From: Burkholderiales bacterium
GTDB taxonomy: Bacteria > Pseudomonadota > Gammaproteobacteria > Burkholderiales > SG8-39
Assembly (NCBI GenBank): GCA_005777205.1
Contig: SXNB01000018.1
Coordinates: forward strand, 1 to 13,932
Direction of reading: 5' to 3'
DNA length: 13,932 nt
Shown: positions 6,749 through 13,661 of the stretch, one piece after another
How the letters are laid out: each line of letters opens with the position of its first letter
Position numbering within the stretch: the first letter of the stretch is position 1
Made by a program: the position numbers and the translations under genes
Notes under the pieces: model-generated
The model's input: only the letters and a program-made list of their open reading frames with translations
Told to the model about the DNA's origin: nothing
The model's database searches: none

Positions 6749-7303
6749 ATGCGCATGGAAGTGCACCTGCACGCCGACATCCCGATCCTCGAAGGCGTGT
6801 CCCGCAAGCGAATCGAGGCGGCGATGGCGCCGCTGCTCGAGTACCTGGACGCCGAGGGCCTTGCCGACGTCAAGAGCCTGGAGCAGGACGAGCCCGGCCT
6901 GCGCTTCGACGAGAAGGAGCTGATGCTGGTCCTGTGCTGGACCGGCGAGATCGGCCGCAGCTTCCACGCCGCGCTCGACAGCGCGCTGGAGAACCTGGGT
7001 CCGCTGAGCTACGAGGCGGTCGAGGTCGAGTTGACGCTTTACCTGCAGAACGGCGAGCAGGACTCGCGGCTGCTGTTCGTTGGCCCCACGGCGCTGGCGA
7101 TCCACGAGGCCCAGCGCCGCTGCATGGTCGAGGACGTGTCGGTGCTGCTCGCGCGCCAGTTCGACAAGGCGCGCGTGGGCGAGGTGACCACGCTGGTAAA
7201 CCGGTTCTTCGACGAGGACTGGAAGAACCGAGCGGCCGAACCGGCCAAGCCCGAGCGCGCCTTCGAGACCGCGACGCGGCCCTCCCGAAAACACCTGCAC
7301 TGA
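6749..7303 (+). CDS. Conserved hypothetical protein, possibly DUF6806-like
   Basis: A 184-residue acidic soluble protein with no signal peptide or membrane segment. The first half carries EVHLHADIPI (4-13), DEPGLRFDEKELMLVLCWTG (47-66) and a following beta-rich part (VEVELTLYL); the second half is helical, with charged stretches, and ends in a basic tail (RPSRKHLH). The HLHADIP...FDxKE...LCWT pattern resembles what I recall of DUF6806, but I am not sure, and no function is known to me. The frame extends back to 6644 and an ATG lies at 6719; the ATG at 6749 is preferred because the recognisable fold starts there and a candidate promoter would begin transcription near 6723. High GC3 through the frame supports coding. 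MetY follows after only 12 bases, so cotranscription is likely. Confidence 0.7.
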   Translation: MRMEVHLHADIPILEGVSRKRIEAAMAPLLEYLDAEGLADVKSLEQDEPGLRFDEKELMLVLCWTGEIGRSFHAALDSALENLGPLSYEAVEVELTLYLQNGEQDSRLLFVGPTALAIHEAQRRCMVEDVSVLLARQFDKARVGEVTTLVNRFFDEDWKNRAAEPAKPERAFETATRPSRKHLH

Positions 7304-7315
7304 GCTTATCCCGCA

Positions 7316-8626
7316 GTGGCTGGTCCTAAATACCCGGGATTTGACACGCTGGCCCTGCACGCGGGCCAGTCGCCGGACCCGGCAACTGGGTCACGCGCGG
7401 TCCCGATCTACCAGACTACCTCGTTCGTCTTCCGCGACAGCGAACACGCGGCGTCGCTGTTCAACATGGAGCGCGCGGGTCACGTCTACTCGCGAATTTC
7501 CAACCCGACGGTTGCGGTGCTCGAAGAGCGTATGGCCGCGCTGGAAGGTGGCACCGGCTCGATCGCGATCGCGAGCGGCCAGGCGGCATTGCACCTTGCG
7601 GTTGCCACGATCATGGATGCGGGCTCCCACATCGTCGCCTCGGCGTCGCTTTACGGCGGCTCGCACAACCTGCTGGGCTACACGCTCAAGCGCTTCGGCA
7701 TCGACACCACGTTCGTCGTGCCGCGCGACCTGGACGCCTGGCGCAAGGCGATTCGACCGAACACTCGTCTGCTGTTTGGCGAGACGCTGGGCAATCCGGG
7801 ACTGGACGTGCTCGATATCCCAGCGGTGTCGGCGATCGCGCACGAGGCCGGGCTGCCGCTGCTGGTGGACGCCACCTTCACCACGCCCTACCTGATGAAG
7901 CCCTTCGAGCTGGGCGCCGACCTGCTGTATCACTCGGCCACCAAGTTCCTCGGCGGCCACGGCATCGCTATCGGCGGCGTCATCGTGGACTCCGGCCGAT
8001 TCGACTGGGAGAAGAGCGGCAAATTTCCGCAGCTCACCGCGCCCTATTCCGGCTTCCACAACATGGACTTCGAGGAAGAGTCGGGTACGCGGGCGTTCCT
8101 CCTGCGCGCACGGCGCGAGGGCCTGCGCGACTTCGGCGCCTGCATGGCACCGATGACCGCGTTCCAGATCCTGCAGGGCATCGAAACCCTGCATCTACGC
8201 ATGCCGCGCCACGTCGAGAGCACGCGCAAGGTGGTGGATTTCCTTGGAGGCCATGCAGCCGTGGGCAAGGTGCTGTATCCGGAGCGGACCGACCATCCGG
8301 ACCACGCCCTGGCGAAGAAACTGCTGCCGCGCGGCTGCGGCGCGGTGTTTTCCTTCGACATCAAGGGCGGGCCGAATGGGGATCCAAGGCAGGCGGGCCG
8401 CCGCTTCATCGAATCGCTGCGGGTGTTCTCGCACCTGGCGAACGTCGGCGATGCCAAGTCTTTGGTCATCCACCCGGCGACCACGACGCATTACCGTATG
8501 TCCGACGAGGACCTTGCACGCGCCGGCATTGGCCCGGGCACCGTGCGCCTGTCCATCGGCCTGGAGGATGCGCAGGACCTAATGGAAGACCTCGATCGCG
8601 GCTTGAGGGCCGCGTCGCGTAACTGA
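7316..8626 (+). CDS. metY: O-acetylhomoserine aminocarboxypropyltransferase (sulfhydrylase)
   Basis: A 436-residue PLP enzyme of the Cys/Met metabolism family. It makes homocysteine or methionine from O-acetylhomoserine and sulfide or methanethiol in the cytoplasm. Visible elements: FDTLALHAGQSPDPATG (9-25), Tyr58/Arg60 of HVYSRISNPT (56-65) that grip the cofactor phosphate of the neighbouring subunit, SASLYGGSHNLL (109-120; Tyr113 stacks on PLP), LVDATFTTPYL (183-193; Asp185) and the Schiff-base lysine in YHSATKFLGGHG (205-216; Lys210). The length and the extra segment around residues 225-275 fit MetY rather than the shorter MetB/MetC. The start is GTG at 7316; no in-frame ATG lies nearby and the family N-terminus begins here, although the ribosome site is weak. 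The stop overlaps the next ATG by one base (TGATG). A related cystathionine gamma-synthase-family specificity cannot be fully excluded. Confidence 0.9.
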   Translation: MAGPKYPGFDTLALHAGQSPDPATGSRAVPIYQTTSFVFRDSEHAASLFNMERAGHVYSRISNPTVAVLEERMAALEGGTGSIAIASGQAALHLAVATIMDAGSHIVASASLYGGSHNLLGYTLKRFGIDTTFVVPRDLDAWRKAIRPNTRLLFGETLGNPGLDVLDIPAVSAIAHEAGLPLLVDATFTTPYLMKPFELGADLLYHSATKFLGGHGIAIGGVIVDSGRFDWEKSGKFPQLTAPYSGFHNMDFEEESGTRAFLLRARREGLRDFGACMAPMTAFQILQGIETLHLRMPRHVESTRKVVDFLGGHAAVGKVLYPERTDHPDHALAKKLLPRGCGAVFSFDIKGGPNGDPRQAGRRFIESLRVFSHLANVGDAKSLVIHPATTTHYRMSDEDLARAGIGPGTVRLSIGLEDAQDLMEDLDRGLRAASRN

Positions 8627-9426
8627 TGGAAGCGATCGTCGGCGGCAGGAAGGCGTTCGCCTACACCGCGGCGCACGCCATCGATCCGGCGAAGCCGACT
8701 ATCGTGTTTATCCACGGCGCCGGCCTTGACCACAGTTGGTGGGGGCTGCAAAGCCGCTATTTCGGCTATCACGGGCGCAATGTGCTCGCGGTGGATCTGC
8801 CTGGGCACGGCCGCTCCGAAGGGCCGCCGCTTGCGAGCATCGAAGCCATGGCGGACTGGGTGATGGCGCTGAAGGACGCGGCTGGCGTCGCGAAGGCCGC
8901 GGTGGTAGGCCACTCCATGGGCGCGCTGATTGCCGTGGAGTGCGCCGCCCGCCATGCGGATAAAGTCACTGGTGTCGCCCTCATCGGCGTTGCCTATCCG
9001 ATGAAGGTCTCCGACGCGTTCCTGGCGGCGGCAAAGGCGAACGACCAGGCGGCCTACGACATGGAAACCATTTGGAGCCACGCAGTCCAGGTGCCGCTCG
9101 CCGGCAATCCAAGTCCCGGCATGTGGATGTACGGCGACACGCTGGCGCGGTTGGCGCGCCTCGCCCCTGGCGTGCTGCACACCGACCTCTCTGCGTGCAA
9201 TGTCTACACCGGCGGACTGGAGAGCGCTGCGAAGGTGAAGTGCCCGGCGCAGTTGGTGCTGGGCGCGCGCGATGTCATGACACCGCCCAAGGCGGCGCAG
9301 GCGCTTGCCGCGGCGCTCGCCGGGGCGCGCACCACGCTCATTCCACCTTCGGGCCATTCCCTCATGTCCGAAGCGCCGGATGCGACGCTGGATGCGCTGA
9401 TCGCGTGGGCCAAGCCGCTCTGCTGA
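8626..9426 (+). CDS. Alpha/beta hydrolase of unknown substrate
   Basis: A 266-residue cytoplasmic alpha/beta hydrolase. The oxyanion motif is IVFIHGAGLDHSWW (26-39), then VDLPGHGRSEGPP (56-68), the nucleophile elbow VVGHSMGAL (93-101; Ser97), the acid GARDVMTPP (213-221; Asp216) and the catalytic His in PPSGHSLMSE (240-249; His244). The triad is complete. No close named family is recognisable; esterase, thioesterase and C-C bond hydrolase members all look like this. The ATG shares its first base with the last base of the MetY stop (TGATG), implying translational coupling. The end overlaps the start of the broken epimerase gene by 22 bases. The tight coupling to MetY is suggestive of a shared role in sulfur amino-acid or O-acyl metabolism, but that is inference. 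It shares little beyond the fold with the other hydrolase at 4382-5167. Confidence 0.87.
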   Translation: MEAIVGGRKAFAYTAAHAIDPAKPTIVFIHGAGLDHSWWGLQSRYFGYHGRNVLAVDLPGHGRSEGPPLASIEAMADWVMALKDAAGVAKAAVVGHSMGALIAVECAARHADKVTGVALIGVAYPMKVSDAFLAAAKANDQAAYDMETIWSHAVQVPLAGNPSPGMWMYGDTLARLARLAPGVLHTDLSACNVYTGGLESAAKVKCPAQLVLGARDVMTPPKAAQALAAALAGARTTLIPPSGHSLMSEAPDATLDALIAWAKPLC

Positions 9427-10382
9427 CCGGCGCTTCTGGTTTCGTCGGCACGGTACTGGCGAAGCAGCTGGCGGCGCAAGGTTAGCGAATCACCTCGATC
9501 CACCAGCCTGGATCAAATCTCAAGTACCTTCAAGGCTTGCCGATTAACTGGCGCGCCGGAGACGTCACCGAGCCTGCTTCCCTGCGCGGCGCGCTGCCCG
9601 AAAGCGTGGACGCAGTGTTCCACCTTGCGGGCGACACCAGCCTCTGGTTACGCAACAACGCGCGCCAGACCTGGATCAACGTCCACGGCACGTGCAACAT
9701 GGTCGATGCGGCGCTTGCGCGCGGCGCAAAACGCTTCGTTCATAACTCCAGCATCTCGGTCTAGGGGCTGCAGACGGGGGTCATTGACGAGCGCGCCGAG
9801 CAACTGGGCCGGGTCTCGCCGTTGAACTACCAGCGCAGCAAGTTCCTGGCCGAAGAGGAGGTGCGCAAGGTCATCGCGCGCGGCCTGGACGCGGTGATCC
9901 TCAACCCAGCGGCAATCATGGGGCCGTACGACACCGTGAACTGGGTGCGCATGATCCGCCTGGTCTGCGCGAGGAAGCAGCCGGGCGTGCCGCCTGGCCG
10001 GATGAGCTTCTGCCACGTGGACAAGGTGGCGCGCGCACACATCGCCGCCGTCGAACGGGGACGCCGTGGCGAGAACTACCTGCTGGGCGGCACCGAAGCG
10101 CCGCTGGCGGAACTGGTGCTCGTCATTGGGGAGGTGGCCGGGGTGGCGACGCCCGCGCGCGTGAGCCTGGCGTGGCTGCTGCGCGTCGTGGGGCAGGCGG
10201 GCGAGTGGGTGTCGCACATCACCCGCAAGAAGCCGCGCTTCACGCCGGAGAGCGCCCGCATGGCAACGCACCTGCATTGTGATTGCGGCAAGGCGGTGCG
10301 CGAACCCGGGTTCCAGTCCGTGCCGCTGTGCCGACTGGTGGAAGACAGCTACGCCTGGCTGAGGGGCGAGGGCCTGTTGTAG
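9405..10382 (+). pseudogene. NAD-dependent epimerase/dehydratase (extended SDR), interrupted by two in-frame TAG codons
   Basis: One reading frame of 326 codons spans a whole extended short-chain dehydrogenase, but it contains TAG at 9483-9485 (codon 27) and 9762-9764 (codon 120). Before, between and after these the frame stays homologous. It shows the dinucleotide-binding LLTGASGFVGTVLA (6-19), VFHLAGDTSLW (about 68-78), NSSISV just before the second TAG, the catalytic Tyr142-x-x-x-Lys146 in NYQRSKF, LNPAAIMGPYD and a normal C-terminus. Spacing shows that both TAGs replace a residue rather than mark a frameshift: the family has Tyr-Gly at the second site (SVYG) and an aromatic or polar residue at the first. 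The start is GTG at 9405, inside the end of the hydrolase gene. As written it would give a 26-residue peptide plus fragments, so it is most likely inactive, unless the stops are sequencing errors or are read through. The substrate is unknown. Confidence 0.85.
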
Positions 10383-10388
10383 CGGACG

Positions 10389-11921
10389 CTAAACCGGCGC
10401 CACCTGCGCCAACGCCGGCGAGCGTGCCTCGGGCAGGTGGTCGTAGAGGTCCGCGATCAGGTCGCCCTTGAGGCCAGCGTGCGCCGGATCGCTCCACAGG
10501 TTCTCCCATTGCCGAGGGTCGTTGGTGAGATCGTAGAGTTCCCCCTCGGTACCCGCGTAAGTGTTGCTGGGGTCGTAGACCGTGCACAGGTACCCGTCGC
10601 GGAAGATGGAGCGCAGGCGGATGTCGTGCCCGCCGAAGCCGCCGTCCCATTCCGTGAGCACGCGCTCGCGTCCGCCGGCACCAGAAATCGGCAGCATCGC
10701 GCCCTGCATGCGATCGTCTGGCGCGATGCCGGCGATGGCGCAAAAGGTGCGCGCGAGGTCGACGTGCCCCACAGGCGCGTCAATCACGGCAGGTGCGATC
10801 CCCGCTGAAGGCGCCGGGCGCCAGACGAATGGCACACGCATCAGCGAATCGACGTGGTAGGGGCCTTTGAACAGCATGCCGAAGTCACCCTGGAATTCAC
10901 CGTGATCGGTGGTGTACAGGACATCGGTGTCGGCGCCCCAGCCGCGCCGGTCGATATGGCCGAGGACCCGGGCCAGCGCTTCATCGATGAGCTCGTTCTC
11001 GATGTGCACTATGGCGTTCACTTCCCGAATCTGGTCAGCGGTGAGCTGGCAGGGCACGAACTCCGATGGAATCTCGTAGTTGAACTGCGCGCGCCCCAGG
11101 TACCAGTCGAGCCAGTGGCGGGGCTTTTGCGCGAGGATGCGCTCCGCTTCGTCGCGGTTGCCGGGGCAGCCTTCTGGCAGCGGCAGGTCGCGCCAGTTCA
11201 CGCGTTTCAGTTCCGAGGCCGGCGGGTCCCAGGGGTGGTGCGGGTCGGGGAAGCTCATCCAGACGAACCAGTCTTCGTCCGCGGCGAGCATGTCCAGGAA
11301 CGCGATGACGCGGTCGGCCACCCAATCGGTGTGGTACAGCTCGCGCGGGATGGCGTTGTGCCAGACCTGGATCGCCCCGGTGTCGCCGCCGCGGCGGCAA
11401 CTAATGGTCTTCTGCGGCGTCACGTACTCCTGGAAGCCCTCGGCCGCACCCGGATGGTTCTCGGCCAGCCACTTCGGGTAGTGGTAAAGGCTGCGTCCGG
11501 CGCGTCCGGTGTGCGCGCAAAGCTCCATGCGCTCAAAGCCGCGGTGCGGGCCGCTCAGTCCCCGGCTGGCGGCGAAGTTTTCGTAATACGGGCCGCCGGG
11601 CGCAGAGGAGGGCTCGAAGTGCGCCTTGCCGATGAGCGCGGTGCGGTAGCCCGCCTCGCGCAGCAGCCGGGCGACGTCCGGCCCGTCCTCGGGCAGCGGG
11701 ATCCCATTCATGGTCACGCCGTGGCTGCGCACGTGCTGGCCGGTGAGCATGGTGGACCGCGCCGGCATGCAGACCACGTTCTGGTTGTGCGCGCGCCGAA
11801 AGTTAATGCCGGCGGCAGCCAGCGCGTCCACCGCCGGCGTGCGCGCGATGCGCCCGCCGTTGGCCCCGATCGCGTCCCAGCGCTGCTGGTCCGTGGTGAC
11901 GAACAGGATCTTGCGCCCCAC
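10389..11921 (-). CDS. Formylglycine-type sulfatase, choline-sulfatase-like group
   Basis: A 510-residue arylsulfatase-superfamily enzyme that hydrolyses a sulfate ester (or, in some relatives, a phosphonate ester). The activation motif is VVCMPARSTMLTGQ (49-62), with Cys51-x-Pro-x-Arg55; Cys51 would be oxidised to formylglycine by a maturase that is not in this window. Metal and active-site residues: FVTTDQQRWD (7-16; Asp11, with Gln12 where many sulfatases have a second Asp, as in choline sulfatase), LIGKAHFEP (96-104; Lys99, His101), PDPHHPWDPP (225-234), YTTDHGEFQGDFG (336-348; Asp339-His340) and Lys352. No signal peptide is seen, so it is probably cytoplasmic and would need its substrate imported. 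The start is GTG at 11921, five bases after the stop of the Bug protein gene, which strongly implies cotranscription. It converges on the broken epimerase with a six-base gap. The true substrate is unknown. Confidence 0.9.
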   Translation of the reverse strand: MGRKILFVTTDQQRWDAIGANGGRIARTPAVDALAAAGINFRRAHNQNVVCMPARSTMLTGQHVRSHGVTMNGIPLPEDGPDVARLLREAGYRTALIGKAHFEPSSAPGGPYYENFAASRGLSGPHRGFERMELCAHTGRAGRSLYHYPKWLAENHPGAAEGFQEYVTPQKTISCRRGGDTGAIQVWHNAIPRELYHTDWVADRVIAFLDMLAADEDWFVWMSFPDPHHPWDPPASELKRVNWRDLPLPEGCPGNRDEAERILAQKPRHWLDWYLGRAQFNYEIPSEFVPCQLTADQIREVNAIVHIENELIDEALARVLGHIDRRGWGADTDVLYTTDHGEFQGDFGMLFKGPYHVDSLMRVPFVWRPAPSAGIAPAVIDAPVGHVDLARTFCAIAGIAPDDRMQGAMLPISGAGGRERVLTEWDGGFGGHDIRLRSIFRDGYLCTVYDPSNTYAGTEGELYDLTNDPRQWENLWSDPAHAGLKGDLIADLYDHLPEARSPALAQVAPV

Positions 11922-11926
11922 GCGCG

Positions 11927-12904
11927 CTACTTCGCCTCGATGCCGGCGGCCTTGGTGAACTTCGCCCAGCGCACCGAGTCATCGGCAATCATCTTGTCGG
12001 TCTGCGCCACGCTCCAACCGGCGACCACCGCGCCGCCGATCTTCTCCACGCGCGCCACCGTCGCCGGGTCGGCCAGCACCTCGTTGATCGCCTTGTTAAG
12101 GCGCTCGAGCACCGCGGCCGGGGTCTTGCGGGGCGCGACGAAGGCGTACCAGGACTGGACTTGCGAGTCGGCGAAGCCCTGCTCGGCCATGGTGGGGATG
12201 TCAAGGAACTGCTTGTCGCGCGCGGGCGCCGCCATCGCGATGCCGACCGCCTTGCCAGCCTTCAACTGCGCGACGATCGTGGAGTAGGGGTAAAAGCCGA
12301 AGTGAACCGCGCCCGAGAGCAGGTCCGGCACCGAGGGCGGCACGCCCTTGTAGTTGATCGAAACCATCTTCGTGCCGGTGTTCTGCAGCAGCAGTTCCGT
12401 GCTGACGTGCGGCGAGGAACCGTTACCCGGATTCATGTAGTTGAGCTGTCCGGGCTTCGTCTTCGCCAGTTCGATCAGGCCCTTCATGTCCTTCACGCCC
12501 AGCGTGGGCGATACCACTGCGATGTTGGCGACCACGCCCATATGCGCAACGCCGACGAAATCGGCAGGCGCGTTCCAGCGCACCTTGGTCAGAAGCGGCG
12601 TCACTGTGGTAGCCAGCGTACCCATGAGGAGCACATGCCCGTCCGGGTCGGCGCGCATCACCTCCTCGGTGCCGATGGCGGTACTGGCGCCGGGCTTGGC
12701 TTCGACGATGACGGGTTGGCCCAGCTTCCCTGGCAGGCCGTCGGTCACCGAACGCGCCATTAGGTCCACGATGCCGCCGGCCGGGTCGGGCACGATGACG
12801 CGGATCGGCTTGGTGGGAAAGGCCTGCGCTCCGGCCTGCGGGGCCCAGGCGGTAAGTCCGGCCCACGCGGACGCGACCGCGACGATCAGGGTTCTGCGCT
12901 TCAT
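11927..12904 (-). CDS. Bug/TctC-type periplasmic solute-binding protein (tripartite tricarboxylate transporter family)
   Basis: A 325-residue secreted binding protein. A Sec signal peptide covers about residues 1-27 (basic MKRR, hydrophobic core, cleavage after AGAQA). The mature part starts FPTKPIRVIVPDPAGG (29-44), the Bug signature, with Asp47 in the position that usually contacts the ligand carboxylate. Later family elements are KPGQLNYMNPGNGSSPH, INYKGVPPSVPDLLSG and QSWYAFVAPRKTPAAVLERL. Bug proteins bind carboxylates in the periplasm. No TctA/TctB membrane gene is present, so it is an orphan receptor, as is common in Burkholderiales. The ATG at 12904 is fixed by an AAGGAGG seven bases upstream. 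That ATG overlaps the TGA of the degraded nitronate monooxygenase frame (ATGA). The sulfatase gene follows after five bases, which hints at uptake of a sulfated organic acid, an inference. Confidence 0.93.
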   Translation of the reverse strand: MKRRTLIVAVASAWAGLTAWAPQAGAQAFPTKPIRVIVPDPAGGIVDLMARSVTDGLPGKLGQPVIVEAKPGASTAIGTEEVMRADPDGHVLLMGTLATTVTPLLTKVRWNAPADFVGVAHMGVVANIAVVSPTLGVKDMKGLIELAKTKPGQLNYMNPGNGSSPHVSTELLLQNTGTKMVSINYKGVPPSVPDLLSGAVHFGFYPYSTIVAQLKAGKAVGIAMAAPARDKQFLDIPTMAEQGFADSQVQSWYAFVAPRKTPAAVLERLNKAINEVLADPATVARVEKIGGAVVAGWSVAQTDKMIADDSVRWAKFTKAAGIEAK

Positions 12905-13290
12905 GTCGACTCCTCCTTAGGAAATTGGGTTTCAAGTGCGCCGAGCGCCGCGCACGTCTCCCGCACGACCCGCCCGATGATATCGTCCACCGTGGTGAGG
13001 GTGTTGAAACAGTCGATGGATTGTCCCGCCGCCTCGTAGACCAGCTCCGGCACCTGGTGCTCCTCGATCGCCGCGAGCAGCTCGTCGGTGAGCGCGTGCT
13101 GGTACGGCAGGGGCGAGGGCGCCCCTGGCGCATCCTACTCGTCTGACCACGCGCCATATACCACGCGGCAGGGCTTGCCGCTGTGGGCACGGGTGATCAG
13201 CGTGTCTTCGCTGCGGGCCGCCAGCAGCTTTGCCAGCAGCGCCGGCGGCGTGGCGTACTCGCGTGTGGCGAGCCAGGCGGTGCCGCGCTG
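12901..13290 (-). pseudogene. Nitronate monooxygenase remnant: C-terminal third only, with an in-frame TAG
   Basis: About 128 codons on the minus strand match the C-terminal part of nitronate monooxygenase (2-nitropropane dioxygenase, FMN TIM-barrel): QRGTAWLATREY, then SEDTLITRAHSGKPCRVVYG, then a tail with APSPLPYQHALTDELL. Intact members have roughly 310-350 residues, so the FMN-binding N-terminal two-thirds are absent. Homology ends abruptly near 13285-13291, where plus-strand acyl-CoA dehydrogenase sequence begins. In addition, TAG at 13137-13135 interrupts the frame after GAWSDE, where relatives usually have an aromatic residue. The frame ends with TGA at 12903-12901, overlapping the ATG of the Bug gene, so the ancestral gene was probably translationally coupled to it. 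Both the truncation and the stop mean it cannot make a functional enzyme. The family call rests on remembered motifs, not an alignment. Confidence 0.72.
12912..12918 (-). promoter_or_regulatory. Shine-Dalgarno site of the Bug protein gene
   Basis: The minus strand reads AAGGAGG seven bases before the ATG at 12904, the strongest ribosome site in the window. It lies inside the last codons of the nitronate monooxygenase remnant, so it survives although that gene is dead. Confidence 0.8.
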
Positions 13291-13633
13291 GATCGCCGAG
13301 TCTCGTGTCGAGCTGGAGCAGGCGAAGCTGCTGACGCTGAAGTGCGCATGGCTGCTGAACCGCGAAGGCCATCACGGCGGCTGGCACGACGTGTCGCTGG
13401 TCAAGCTCGCAGTGCCGGCGATGCTGCAATGGGTCGCCGACCGCGCCCTCCAGGTGTTCGGTGCCATGGGCGGCACCGACGATGTGCCGATCCACCATGC
13501 GCTGGCGTATGCGCGACTGATGCGCATCGGCGACGGTCCGGATGAGGTGCACCTGCGACAAGTGTTTCGGCAGGAGACGCCGCTGGCATGGACCATTGCG
13601 GAGTCGCCTTACGTAGTGCCTGCGCCGCGATGA
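13280..13633 (+). pseudogene. Acyl-CoA dehydrogenase remnant: C-terminal domain only
   Basis: About 117 codons match the C-terminal helical domain of an acyl-CoA dehydrogenase of the ACAD10/11-like group: WIAESRVELEQAKLLTLK, then LVKLAVPAMLQWVADRALQV, then YARLMRIGDGPDEVHLRQVF. The last element is the loop that holds the catalytic acid and substrate contacts in the family. Intact enzymes have about 380-410 residues; the N-terminal and middle FAD-binding domains are absent. Homology begins at the TGG at 13289, where the opposite-strand nitronate monooxygenase remnant ends. The frame happens to stay open upstream to 13088, but that portion is antisense to the nitronate monooxygenase and has no dehydrogenase similarity. 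A GTG at 13280 could start a small protein, but nothing supports expression. The stop is TGA at 13631-13633, 28 bases from the MATE stop on the other strand. Confidence 0.78.
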
Positions 13634-13661
13634 GAGATCAGCCTGGCCGCCCCCGGTCACG

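Noticed and set aside
9483..9764. Programmed frameshift or split-gene explanation for the epimerase
   Set aside because: All segments are in one frame with correct family spacing, so no shift is needed; substitution to TAG explains the data.
10854..12287. A 477-codon plus-strand open frame opposite the sulfatase and Bug genes
   Set aside because: It spans the junction of two well-supported minus-strand genes and has no recognisable domain; its openness follows from the GC-rich codon use on the other strand.
9483..13137. General reassignment of TAG to an amino acid
   Set aside because: Several intact proteins in the window (MFS, sulfatase, Bug, DUF3567) end at TAG at their normal family length.
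13088..13633. A possible fusion protein made of a new N-terminus plus the acyl-CoA dehydrogenase C-terminus
   Set aside because: The first 60 or so codons are simply antisense to the nitronate monooxygenase remnant, with no motif; expression is not supported.
12932..13660. A 242-codon minus-strand open frame across both remnants
   Set aside because: It lies in a different frame from the nitronate monooxygenase remnant and opposite the acyl-CoA dehydrogenase remnant; no similarity to any family is visible.
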